Positions 1 to 6,299 of a stretch of 7,118 nt of DNA are shown one piece after another; position 1 is the first letter of the stretch, and every line of letters starts with the position of its first letter. Both the position numbers and the translations under genes were made by a program. Source of the DNA: Gammaproteobacteria bacterium (GTDB taxonomy: Bacteria > Pseudomonadota > Gammaproteobacteria > S144-34); contig WGBS01000314.1 in assembly GCA_015494165.1 (NCBI GenBank), positions 1 to 7,118 of the forward strand, given 5' to 3'. The notes beneath the pieces were generated by a model that was given only the letters and a program-made list of their open reading frames with translations, searched no databases and was not told where the DNA came from.

Positions 1-1
1 C

Positions 2-1066
2 ACGCAGGAGGGCGCCGCGCCCGCGGCGGGGGAGGGCGCGCCGGCGCGCGTCGAGCCGCTTCGCTTCCACGGCGACGGCTGGAGCTACTTCCGCATCTGG
101 ATCGTCAACCTCGCGCTCACGGTGCTGACCCTGGGCCTGTGGTCGCCGTGGGCCAAGGTGCGCGCCAACCGCTACCTCTACGGCGCCACCGAGCTCGCCG
201 GCTCGCGCTTCGCCTATCTCGCGAGCCCCTGGGTGATCCTGCGCGGACGGCTGGTGGCGCTGGCGGTGCTGGGCCTCTGGGCCCTGTCGGGGCTCGTCAA
301 TCCGGCCCTGCCCTGGCTGCTCGCCCTCGCCTTCGTGCCGCTGCTCCCCTGGGTCGTCTGCCGGGCGCTCGCCTTCCGCGCCCGCAACAGCGCCTGGCGC
401 GGGGTGCGCTTCGGCTTCGACGGCGGCTACGCCGGGGCCTTCCTCGCCTACCTGCTGTGGCCCTTCCTCGCCCAGATCACGCTGGGGATCCTCGTGCCGG
501 TGATGCTGCGCGAGCAGGACCGCTTCACCGTGGGCCAGGCCCGCTTCGGCACCACCCGCATCCGCCACGAAGCCCGCCTCAAGCCCTACTACCGGCTCTG
601 GGGCGCCGCCGTGGCCACGGGTGCGGCCGGCTTGCTCGTGACGCTCGCGGCGGTCTTCGCCGTGCGGCCCGAGCCCGGAGGCAGTGTGGGGCCCGTGGGC
701 CAGGCGGTGCTCCTGCTCGGGCCCCTCGCATGGCTCGTGGCGGGGGTCCTCGCCAGCGTCCTGGTCGCGGTCGGCCGCATGAACCTGCGCTACGGACATC
801 TGCGCATCGGCCCGCACCGCCTGCGCAGCGACTTCCGCATGGGCTCCTTCCTCCGGCTCCAGCTCGTCAACGTCCTCGGGCTGGTGCTCACCCTCGGGCT
901 CTTCTATCCGTGGGCGCTGGTGCGCACGGTGCGCTACTTCGCCGACCACCTCGCCCTCGAGGCGCACGGCGACCTCGAGGGTTTCGTCGCCGACCAGCGC
1001 GACGAGGCCGTGGGCGCCGTCGGCGACGAGGTCGGCGAGGCGCTGGGGCTCGAGATCGGCTTCTGA
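2..1066 (+). CDS. YjgN/DUF898 family integral membrane protein (5' end missing)
   Basis: The reading frame is open from the first bases of the window, so the gene begins upstream; an internal GTG at 122 is not the start because the family motif lies before it. The 354 visible residues are mostly hydrophobic helices. A motif recurs at residues about 30-55 (FRIWIVNLALTVLTLGLWSP, then WAKVRANRY) and about 283-312 (LRLQLVNVLGLVLTLGLFYP, then WALVRTVRY), with a degenerate middle copy near residues 155-185. This repeated 'LTLGLxxPWAxVRxxRY' pattern is typical of the YjgN/DUF898 family of multi-pass inner-membrane proteins, whose biochemical role is not established. The gene stops at TGA 1064-1066, and the M48 peptidase gene starts 9 bp later, suggesting an operon. 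Family assignment is confident; function is unknown. Confidence 0.88.
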   Translation, partial: TQEGAAPAAGEGAPARVEPLRFHGDGWSYFRIWIVNLALTVLTLGLWSPWAKVRANRYLYGATELAGSRFAYLASPWVILRGRLVALAVLGLWALSGLVNPALPWLLALAFVPLLPWVVCRALAFRARNSAWRGVRFGFDGGYAGAFLAYLLWPFLAQITLGILVPVMLREQDRFTVGQARFGTTRIRHEARLKPYYRLWGAAVATGAAGLLVTLAAVFAVRPEPGGSVGPVGQAVLLLGPLAWLVAGVLASVLVAVGRMNLRYGHLRIGPHRLRSDFRMGSFLRLQLVNVLGLVLTLGLFYPWALVRTVRYFADHLALEAHGDLEGFVADQRDEAVGAVGDEVGEALGLEIGF

Positions 1067-1075
1067 GGCAGCGCC

Positions 1076-2185
1076 GTGCGGGTCGCCGGGGGGCGCTTCC
1101 TCGACGGCCGCAGCACCCGCGCCGTGCCCGCCAGCCTCGAGCGCGAGGGCGGGCTGTGGTCCGTGCGCGACGCCGGCGGAAGGCTCCTGGCGGGGCCGGT
1201 CGGGGCCGGGGCGCTCGAGCCCGTGCCGGGCGTCGGCGGCAACCCGTGGCTCGTGCGCTTCCCCGGCGGCGGGCTGTTCGAGACCGGCCCGCTGGACGCG
1301 CGGGGGCGCGCCGCCCTCGAGGCGCTGCTCCCGCGGCGCGCGGGGCTGCTGCACCGCCTCGAGACGCGGCTCCTCTGGGCGCTCGCCGCCGTCGCCGTCA
1401 CCGCGGCCGCGGTGCTGGCCGCCGTGCGCTGGGGCGTGCCGGAGGCGGCGCGCCTCGCCGCCGAGCGCCTGCCGCCGGACGTCCTCGCCGAGAGCGGCCG
1501 GCGCGGCCTCGCCTGGCTCGACGAGCGCCTCTTCGCCCCGAGCCGCCTCGACCCGCAGCGCCGCGCCCGCCTCGCCGCGCGCATCGAGGCGCTCGCCGCG
1601 CGCCACGGCGTGCGTCCCGCCCCGCACGTGCGCTTCCGGCGCATGGGCGAGGTCGCCAACGCCTACGCCCTGCCCTCGGGCGACGTCGTCCTCACCGACC
1701 GCCTCGTCGAGCTCGCCGCGGACGACGAGGAGGTCATCGCCGTCGCCGCCCACGAGCTCGGCCACCTCGCCCACCGCCACGCGGTGCGCCAGGCGCTCCA
1801 GCGCGCGGCGCTCACCACCGCCGTCTTCCTGCTCGCCGGCGACCTCTCGGGCGTGACGGGGCTACTCGCCTCGCTCCCCGTGGCGCTGGTCCAGCTCGGC
1901 TACTCGCGCGACATGGAGCGCGAGGCCGACGCCTACGCGGTGCGGCTGCTGCGCGCCGAGGGCATCCCGCCCGCCGCGCTCGCGCGCGTGCTGCGCCGCC
2001 TCGACGCCGCCGCCTGCGCCGCCGGCACGGAGACAAAGGAGGAGGGGCCGCGCGAAAGGCGCGCGGGCGCGCCGCCGCGCGAGGAGGCGGACCGCGAGGC
2101 CGCCTGCGCCGGCCCGCCCGCCTGGCTCTCCACCCACCCGCTCACCGAAGACCGCATCCGCCGCATCGCCGGGCCGGAGACGTGA
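1076..2185 (+). CDS. Membrane-anchored M48 family zinc metallopeptidase
   Basis: This 369-residue protein has three parts. The N-terminal domain (about 1-95, beginning MRVAGGRFLDGRSTRAVPAS) has no function I recognise. A single membrane segment follows at about 98-121, then an M48 peptidase domain. The zinc motif is HELGH (H226, E227, H230), with the third ligand E283 in EADAYA (D285 also conserved). The C-terminus carries the usual WLSTHPLTEDRIRRI segment (STHP motif). M48 enzymes such as HtpX, LoiP and BepA cut misfolded or membrane-associated proteins; the substrate here is unknown. The start is GTG at 1076, chosen because a GAGG Shine-Dalgarno (1065-1068) overlaps the stop of the upstream YjgN gene with 7-nt spacing. 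The tight coupling suggests the two proteins act together at the membrane (inference). All catalytic residues are present, so it should be active. Confidence 0.92.
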   Translation: MRVAGGRFLDGRSTRAVPASLEREGGLWSVRDAGGRLLAGPVGAGALEPVPGVGGNPWLVRFPGGGLFETGPLDARGRAALEALLPRRAGLLHRLETRLLWALAAVAVTAAAVLAAVRWGVPEAARLAAERLPPDVLAESGRRGLAWLDERLFAPSRLDPQRRARLAARIEALAARHGVRPAPHVRFRRMGEVANAYALPSGDVVLTDRLVELAADDEEVIAVAAHELGHLAHRHAVRQALQRAALTTAVFLLAGDLSGVTGLLASLPVALVQLGYSRDMEREADAYAVRLLRAEGIPPAALARVLRRLDAAACAAGTETKEEGPRERRAGAPPREEADREAACAGPPAWLSTHPLTEDRIRRIAGPET

Positions 2186-2231
2186 AGAGCTGCGGCAAGC
2201 GGGTGACGGTAGCGGACGTGGACGAGGAGAA

Positions 2232-3557
2232 ATGAAGGAGCGGCCGGAAAGCCGGCAGGCCGCCTCGAAAGCGAGGCTGCAATTCGGGTGGCGGCCGTGG
2301 TCGTGGGTTGGGGAGCACCCAGGCTTTTCCGCAACCGTGGCCATCGTCGTTCTCGACGCTGTCCTGCTTCTGGCATACGCGCAGCAGCTTGGCCGTTTCC
2401 CGCCCGTTGGCGAGCTCGATTTCGCCCAGGGCGTGATGGTCCTGGTCGCAGGCGCAGTGGCAAGCGGGTTCGTGCTTGCGGTTCTGCTCGTCCCGGCCGG
2501 CATTGCGTGTCTTGCCGCTCCCCCAGGGGGGACGCGCGGCGACGATCCGGCAAGGCGCGAAGTGCCGAGGTGGTGGTCGCCGCTCGTTTCCCGGCTGCTT
2601 CCGTGCGTGGAGAGCGATGCGCAGGAGAGAGAGATGTTCTGGTGGCTGCCCGCCATGGGACTCTCCGTCGCGATCCCATTATGGATCATGCCTGGCGCCT
2701 TCGCGTTATGCGTCGTGCTTGGCGCCTTCGCGGGCGGCCGGAGCCTTCTCGCGGCCTTTGCCGTGCCCGCCGTCATCGGCGGCGGGCTGACCGCCTGGTG
2801 GCGTGTATGGACGGAAGGGCGTCTTGGTAAACCTGTAAACAAGCGCCTTTGCACCAGTCTATGCGGGAAGCATGGGAAGCTGGCGCAGGCGGTGCATGGT
2901 TTGGGCCGCGTGATAGGGCACGTGATCGTGTGGGGTGTGGGGCTGTTTGTGTACGGGGGGACGCTCGCGCTGGCTGGCTCGGGCTTGGGGGCCGCCGGGA
3001 TCGCCGTGCTGGGTGTGATGTCCGCAATCCTTTCGTTTGCGGCCGTAAAGGCGCTGTACAAATGGCGTGTGGCGAGTGACCGGGAAGAGGGCGCTGCAAC
3101 CGCCTTGTCCGAGGCCGCCCGTATGGTCCCGATCCTGCTGCTGGGGGCGTTCTTCGTGCTGTTTCTGATCGCCGCCTTTGGCCCGGGGCCTTGGAGGCTG
3201 CTGGGGGTCGGCCGCTACGATGCGAGCTGCGGCCTCGATGCGGCGGGCGTCCGCGTGCTCGACGCGCTTCGGCCGAAGGACGAGGTCCGCGGCTATTGCC
3301 GGGGGGCGTCCGATGGCATCTGGCGCTGCGAGCTGCACGTCTGGTGGGGCATCGGAGACGAGTGGCTCGTGAGCTTGGGGCAGGCACCGTTGTGGCTTTG
3401 GTCGCCGGGGGAACGAAGCGGATCGATCATCCTGCTGCCGCGGCGCTACATACGGGGCTGTGTGCCTCTTGATGCGGACTCCCGGGTGTCCGCTGCGCGT
3501 CGGCACGAGGGTGCGGCGGGCAGTCGGACTATCGGCATTTCAGTAGGCACGGATTGA
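2232..3557 (+). CDS. Hypothetical polytopic membrane protein with cysteine-containing C-terminal domain
   Basis: I do not recognise this 441-residue protein. ATG 2232 is preceded by GAGGAGA (2224-2230), a good ribosome site. Hydrophobic segments lie at about 31-53, 67-95, 137-165, 170-190, 227-247, 250-273 and 297-316. The loops at 1-28, 97-135, 190-222 and 274-296 are charged and rich in Lys/Arg, which by the positive-inside rule gives a cytoplasmic N-terminus, seven membrane passes and a C-terminal domain (about 317-441) outside. That domain holds C333, C356, C366 and C410, able to form two disulfides, and is Trp-rich (W364, W371, W372, W378, W388, W390). The gene is visibly less GC-rich than its neighbours, particularly around 2820-2890, with more A/T-ending codons, so recent acquisition is possible. 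It lies 46 bp after the peptidase gene and may be read from the same transcript. Function is unknown. Confidence 0.75.
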   Translation: MKERPESRQAASKARLQFGWRPWSWVGEHPGFSATVAIVVLDAVLLLAYAQQLGRFPPVGELDFAQGVMVLVAGAVASGFVLAVLLVPAGIACLAAPPGGTRGDDPARREVPRWWSPLVSRLLPCVESDAQEREMFWWLPAMGLSVAIPLWIMPGAFALCVVLGAFAGGRSLLAAFAVPAVIGGGLTAWWRVWTEGRLGKPVNKRLCTSLCGKHGKLAQAVHGLGRVIGHVIVWGVGLFVYGGTLALAGSGLGAAGIAVLGVMSAILSFAAVKALYKWRVASDREEGAATALSEAARMVPILLLGAFFVLFLIAAFGPGPWRLLGVGRYDASCGLDAAGVRVLDALRPKDEVRGYCRGASDGIWRCELHVWWGIGDEWLVSLGQAPLWLWSPGERSGSIILLPRRYIRGCVPLDADSRVSAARRHEGAAGSRTIGISVGTD

Positions 3558-3558
3558 A

Positions 3559-3600
3559 GCCTCTGATCGATCCGCTACGCGGATTGATCAGCACTGAGGC
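3559..3600. terminator. Strong hairpin at convergent gene junction (candidate bidirectional terminator)
   Basis: A 12-bp stem (3564-3575 with 3579-3590) closes on a 3-nt loop, with one G-U wobble (3569 with 3585). An outer 5-bp stem (GCCTC 3559-3563 with GAGGC 3596-3600) joins it through a 5-nt bulge. It starts 2 bp after the stop of the membrane protein gene and lies 15 bp before the TAA (minus strand) of the MNT gene, so it sits where transcripts from both directions must end. No T-run follows on either strand, so classical intrinsic termination is uncertain; it could instead protect 3' ends. Confidence 0.5.
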
Positions 3601-3614
3601 GCTTCGCTTCCGGA

Positions 3615-3953
3615 TTAGGTTGTCCGGGCGGTGGTTCGGGCGGGGCGCTGGACGACGGCATGCCGGGCGGTGGCGGCGCGGCGGAGGGTGCCGGAGGCGG
3701 TGGCCCAGTCGACGAGGTCGACGCGGAAGGGAAGGTCCGACTCAGAGAGCGCCTCGACGAGCGCCGCGCGCACGGCCATGGGCAGCGGCGCCTCGCCCAG
3801 CACCATGAGGTCGAGGTCGGAGTGAGCGCGCGCCCTGCCGGCGACCCGCGAGCCGAAGGCCCACACTTCGCGGTCCGGGACGTGGCGGGCGAGGATCCGC
3901 CGCACCGTCTCCAGGTGCTCCGGCGCCAGGTCGAGCTCGCATGTGCCGCTCAT
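3615..3953 (-). CDS. mntA: MNT-family nucleotidyltransferase, antitoxin of a HEPN/MNT (MntA/HepT-type) pair
   Basis: This 112-residue minimal nucleotidyltransferase has the polymerase-beta-type active site. G34-S35 of AFGSRVAG is followed ten residues later by D46 and D48 in SDLDL, the GSX10DXD signature, and the third carboxylate is D79 in RVDLVDW. In the characterised HepT/MntA systems, MntA neutralises the HEPN RNase by transferring AMP units from ATP onto a tyrosine next to its active site. Its start codon overlaps the stop of the HEPN gene by 4 bp (ATGA, 3953-3950), so the two are translationally coupled with the toxin first. The C-terminal tail after about residue 100 is low-complexity (Arg, Thr, Ala) and ends at TAA, possibly an extended or eroded end. 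The family call is firm; antitoxin activity is inferred from motifs and pairing. Confidence 0.88.
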   Translation of the reverse strand: MSGTCELDLAPEHLETVRRILARHVPDREVWAFGSRVAGRARAHSDLDLMVLGEAPLPMAVRAALVEALSESDLPFRVDLVDWATASGTLRRAATARHAVVQRPARTTARTT

Positions 3954-4363
3954 CCCGCGCCGCGCGCCCGCTCGCGCAGCGCGGCGAGCAGGGCCTCGGT
4001 CTCCTCGAGAAAGGCCGGGATGCCCGCGGCCACCTCGCGCGCGATCGCCTCGTCGTAGGCGTGGCTGGTGCGGTTGCGCATCTCGCGGAAGGTGCGCCAG
4101 GCGGGCCAGGCCGAGCGCAGCAGGCCCTGCGCCGCGGCGAGCCGGATCAGATCGGGAAAGGCGAGCCGGTCGATCTCCTCGGGCGTCGCCGCGGCCTCGC
4201 GCAGGTGGTGGCGCAGCGTGCGGAGCGCGAGCTCGTAGGCAAGCTCGAGGCGGTGGATCAGGCCGTCGCGGAGCTGGTCGTCACCTGGGCTCGCCTCGTG
4301 CCGGGCGAGGCCTTCGCGCAGGCGCGCCACCGCGCGCTCCAGCGGCGTGACGTCGAGGGCCAT
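3950..4363 (-). CDS. hepT: HEPN-domain toxin (HI0074/HepT-like), partner of MNT antitoxin
   Basis: From the ATG at 4361-4363 this is a 137-residue helical protein beginning MALDVTPLERAVARLREGL, the usual start of HI0074-type 'nucleotidyltransferase substrate-binding' proteins. Its key motif is RNRTSHAY (R96, H101, Y103), an exact RX4HXY, which is the RNase active site of HEPN toxins plus the tyrosine that MntA AMPylates in type VII toxin-antitoxin systems. By analogy it would cut RNA (tRNA in some studied cases) when not modified. The gene directly precedes and overlaps mntA. The frame is also open to ATGs at 4409-4411 and 4430-4432, adding up to 23 residues. None of the three starts has a convincing ribosome site, and I chose the inner one on family length. 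The motif is intact, so the pair is likely functional. Confidence 0.87.
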   Translation of the reverse strand: MALDVTPLERAVARLREGLARHEASPGDDQLRDGLIHRLELAYELALRTLRHHLREAAATPEEIDRLAFPDLIRLAAAQGLLRSAWPAWRTFREMRNRTSHAYDEAIAREVAAGIPAFLEETEALLAALRERARGAG

Positions 4364-4493
4364 GTGCGGCGGGTGGTCGCCCCCGTCGTCTTTGGCCACG
4401 ATCCCTTCCATCGCCGGTTCCCAGGGTTCCATCGTAGTTCGGGATCCCGCCCGGTCGTCACCCCGCGGGCGTCGTGCGGGCCGGGGGAAGGCG

Positions 4494-5009
4494 TCACAGG
4501 TGCCGGTCGAGGCCGTGGGCCTTGAGGCCCCAGGCGAAGAGGGCGGCGATGCGGACGTTGGAGCGGCGCAGCCGGCCGACGAGCGTGGCGAGCACGTGCT
4601 TGAGCAGCCGGTAGCCGAGCTCCGGGTGGGCGTCGAGGAAGCGCTCGAGGGCGGCGGCCGGGATGCGGGCGAGCTCGGCGTCGGTGACGGCGACGACGGT
4701 GGCCGAGCGCGGCCCCGGATGGAAGAGCGCCATCTCGCCGAAGACCTCGCCCGGGCCGAGCTCGGCCACTCCGGGGCGGATGGCGTGGGCCTCGTCCACG
4801 CTCACGCGCGTGAGCACGCGCACCTGGCCCGCGAGCACCACGTAGACGCTGTCGCCGGGCTCGCCCTCGCGCACGACGGCCGCGCCCTCGGCGCAGCGCA
4901 CGCGCTCCCACACCTCGCCCTCGCGGAAGTCGGGATGCCTGAGCAGCTCGGTGAGCGGGTCGCGCCTGTCGGGCACGCCGGGGCCCTCCCGCCTCGTCCC
5001 CACGGCCAT
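4494..5009 (-). CDS. Stand-alone cyclic nucleotide-binding domain protein
   Basis: The 171-residue protein contains one cNMP-binding domain of the CRP/PKA-regulatory type at about residues 25-125. The phosphate-binding cassette FGEMALFHPGPRSATV spans 90-105 and keeps the residues that hold the cyclic phosphate and ribose (G91, E92, R101, S102), so binding of cAMP or cGMP is plausible. The strand before it contains the expected REGEPGDSVYVVLAGQVRVL (47-66). After the domain come about 45 mostly helical residues (LLKHVLATLVGRLRRSN and a hydrophobic tail), and no helix-turn-helix, kinase or channel is visible. The output is therefore unknown, perhaps through a partner protein. The gene is divergent from rsmD across about 50 bp and lies 130 bp upstream of hepT on the same strand; co-transcription with the toxin pair is possible but unproven. 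The start at 5009 is the only good ATG, without a strong ribosome site. Confidence 0.85.
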   Translation of the reverse strand: MAVGTRREGPGVPDRRDPLTELLRHPDFREGEVWERVRCAEGAAVVREGEPGDSVYVVLAGQVRVLTRVSVDEAHAIRPGVAELGPGEVFGEMALFHPGPRSATVVAVTDAELARIPAAALERFLDAHPELGYRLLKHVLATLVGRLRRSNVRIAALFAWGLKAHGLDRHL

Positions 5010-5059
5010 GCTACCATCGCCGGCCCGTCCCGCAGCGAGGCGCGCGTCGCGTTTCCCCG

Positions 5060-5638
5060 ATGGCCCGTCGCGGCAGCCTGCGCATCGTCGCCGGGCGCTG
5101 GCGCGGCCGGCGCATCTCCGTGCCGCCGGCGCCGGGGCTGAGGCCCACGCCCGGGCGGCTGCGCGAGACCCTGTTCAACTGGCTCGGCCCCGGGATCGAG
5201 GGCGCGCGGGTGCTGGACGCCTTCGCGGGCAGCGGCGCCCTGGGGCTGGAGGCCGCCTCGCGCGGGGCGGCCTTCGTGCTCATGCTCGAGCGCGACCGGC
5301 GTGTGGCGGCGCACCTGCGCCGCCAGGTCGAGGCGCTGGAGGCGGGCGGGGCGGTGCGCGTGGCGGCGGCCGACGCGCTCTCCTGGCTGCGCCGGGCGCC
5401 GGAGGCGGCGGGCGGGCCTTTCGACCTCGTCTTCCTCGATCCCCCCTTCGGGGCGGGCCTCCTGGAGCCGGCGCTCGCGCGGGTGGCCGCCGGCGGCTGG
5501 CTCGCGCCGGGCGGGCGGGTCTACGGCGAGCAGCCGGCGCGCGCGCCGCTGCCGGAGCTCCCGGCAGGCTGGCGCATCGTGCGCCGTAGCCGCGCGGGCG
5601 ACGCCCTCGGCTGGCTGGCGGCGCCGCCGGCGTCCTGA
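5060..5638 (+). CDS. rsmD: 16S rRNA (guanine(966)-N(2))-methyltransferase RsmD
   Basis: This 192-residue protein, close to the usual family length of about 190-200, is an S-adenosylmethionine-dependent methyltransferase that modifies G966 of 16S rRNA during 30S assembly. The N-terminal signature is present: SLRIVAGRWRGRRI (6-19) and RPTPGRLRETLFNWL (28-42). Motif I, which binds SAM, is DAFAGSGALGLEAASRGA (53-70), with the ribose-binding acidic residue in LERD (75-78). The catalytic motif IV is DPPF (127-130) within DLVFLDPPF. It reads as complete and functional. The ATG start gives the standard N-terminus, but the only SD-like GAGG (about 5037-5040) lies too far upstream to be convincing. The genes often found beside rsmD (ftsY, coaD) are absent here; the short HicB-like gene follows about 100 bp downstream. 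Confidence 0.95.
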   Translation: MARRGSLRIVAGRWRGRRISVPPAPGLRPTPGRLRETLFNWLGPGIEGARVLDAFAGSGALGLEAASRGAAFVLMLERDRRVAAHLRRQVEALEAGGAVRVAAADALSWLRRAPEAAGGPFDLVFLDPPFGAGLLEPALARVAAGGWLAPGGRVYGEQPARAPLPELPAGWRIVRRSRAGDALGWLAAPPAS

Positions 5639-5676
5639 GGCGCGCGGCGGAACTCCCCGACGCGTGGCGGCCGGGG

Positions 5677-5709
5677 TTGGCTGTGGTCGGGCCGTCGCTG
5701 CGCTATGAT
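5677..5709 (+). promoter_or_regulatory. Candidate sigma-70 promoter for the hicBA pair
   Basis: TATGAT at 5704-5709 matches the -10 consensus at five of six positions and stands out in very GC-rich sequence. A weak -35-like TTGGCT lies at 5677-5682, but the 21-nt spacer is longer than ideal, so the -35 assignment is doubtful. Transcription would start near 5716, just upstream of the AAAGGGG ribosome site. This also argues against the ATG at 5705, which would lie inside the -10 box. Confidence 0.4.
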
Positions 5710-5725
5710 CCGAGGGCAGCCGGGC

Positions 5726-5732
5726 AAAGGGG
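5726..5732 (+). promoter_or_regulatory. Ribosome binding site that decides the hicB start
   Basis: AAAGGGG is a clear Shine-Dalgarno element. It sits 8 nt before ATG 5741, ideal spacing, but only 2 nt before ATG 5735 and downstream of ATG 5705. It therefore favours 5741 as the start of the HicB-like protein. Confidence 0.6.
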
Positions 5733-5740
5733 ACATGCAC

Positions 5741-5965
5741 ATGCGCGAGGGGAAATCCACGACGACCGAGATCATCTTCCTCGTGGAGGAGCTGCCCGAG
5801 GGCGGCTGGCTGGCGCGTGCGCTGGGCCAGGCGATCCTCACGGAAGCGGACGATCTCGACGCGCTGAAGGAGGCGGTGCGCGAGGCCGTGCGCTGCCATT
5901 TCGACGACGACGCTCCCCGCATCATCCGGCTGCACATCGTGCGCGATGAGGTGATACCCGCGTGA
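5741..5965 (+). CDS. hicB: Short HicB-like antitoxin
   Basis: This 74-residue protein has the partial RNase H-like HicB fold. The core TEIIFLVEELPEGGWLARAL (9-28) is followed by LTEADDLDALKEAVREAVRC (33-52) and a conserved end RIIRLHIVRDEV. It matches a widespread small family always about 65-75 residues long that precedes hicA and that databases have sometimes misnamed '2-oxoisovalerate dehydrogenase E1 subunit'. Unlike classical HicB antitoxins it has no C-terminal helix-turn-helix or ribbon-helix-helix domain, so operator binding and autoregulation of the usual type are not expected. Start 5741 was chosen from the ribosome site; the frame is also open to ATG 5735 and 5705. Its stop overlaps the hicA start (GTGA, 5962-5965). 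Because hicA is frameshifted, it may now be an antitoxin without an active toxin. Confidence 0.82.
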   Translation: MREGKSTTTEIIFLVEELPEGGWLARALGQAILTEADDLDALKEAVREAVRCHFDDDAPRIIRLHIVRDEVIPA

Positions 5966-6215
5966 GGCTGCCTCGGGACGTCGACGGCGAGGATCTGATC
6001 CGCCGTCTGGGCCGCCGGGGACACCAGGTGACCCGCCAGGTGGGGAGCCACGTCAGGCTTACGGCGACCGTCCGGGGCCAGACGCACCACACCACGTCAC
6101 CGTCCCCCTCCATCGCCCCCTCCGGGTGGGCACGCTCAGGGCGATCCTGAACATGGTCGCCGATCAGCTCAGTGTCGAGCGCGACGCGCTCGTGCGCGAG
6201 CTCTTCGGCCGCTAG
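5962..6215 (+). pseudogene. hicA: hicA toxin gene disrupted by a 5-bp frameshift
   Basis: HicA toxins are small double-stranded-RNA-binding-like mRNA interferases. Translation from GTG 5962 gives MRLPRDVDGEDLIRRLGRRG and continues to the catalytic-histidine motif TRQVGSHVRLT (H30), then VRGQTHH. After that the frame runs into non-homologous sequence and stops at about 6150. The missing C-terminal half continues in the next frame: VTVPLHRPLRVGTLRAILNM, then VADQLSVERDALVRELFGR, ending TAG at 6213-6215. The break coincides with a tandem duplication of ACCAC at 6086-6095. Deleting one copy restores an uninterrupted 82-residue HicA of normal length. The start overlaps the hicB stop by 4 bp, as in intact hicBA operons. 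A sequencing or assembly error at the tandem repeat is the alternative. As read, the product is truncated and very likely inactive. Confidence 0.85.
6086..6095 (+). repeat. Tandem duplication ACCAC x2 causing the hicA frameshift
   Basis: ACCAC at 6086-6090 is followed immediately by ACCAC at 6091-6095. The 5-nt gain shifts the reading frame exactly as needed to explain the split between the two halves of hicA. Confidence 0.85.
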
Positions 6216-6299
6216 CCGGCGCCAGGGCCTATCCGCAGCCCGCGGCGTCTCCCTCCGTGTGGTGGGTGCCGGGCCGGGCCGGCCGGCGCGCGAGTGAAC

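Noticed and set aside
139..2235. A 698-residue plus-strand open frame overlapping the first two genes
   Set aside because: It is extremely rich in Arg, Ala, Pro and Gly, has no domain pattern, and is an off-frame shadow of the YjgN and M48 genes, as expected at this GC content.
1862..3061. Long minus-strand open frame of 399 residues
   Set aside because: It runs antisense across the M48 3' end and the membrane protein gene; the plus-strand frames carry recognisable motifs or membrane segments and this one does not.
56..3612. CGCTTCGCTTCC occurs at about 57-68 and again at about 3599-3611, possible flanking repeats of an insertion
   Set aside because: The first copy is inside the YjgN coding sequence in frame with a conserved segment, and a 12-mer of this composition can recur by chance; no other insertion hallmarks.
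5705..5740. Longer HicB-like start at ATG 5705 or 5735
   Set aside because: The first ATG lies inside a -10-like TATGAT and upstream of the ribosome site; the second is only 2 nt from the AAAGGGG element. The family length also favours 5741.
4802..5935. Minus-strand open frame of 377 residues across rsmD
   Set aside because: The frame is low-complexity, and rsmD with its DPPF motif occupies the opposite strand.
5962..6150. A 62-residue intact gene product from the hicA start
   Set aside because: Its C-terminal third is unrelated to HicA, while the HicA continuation is plainly present in the next frame, so it is a frameshift product.
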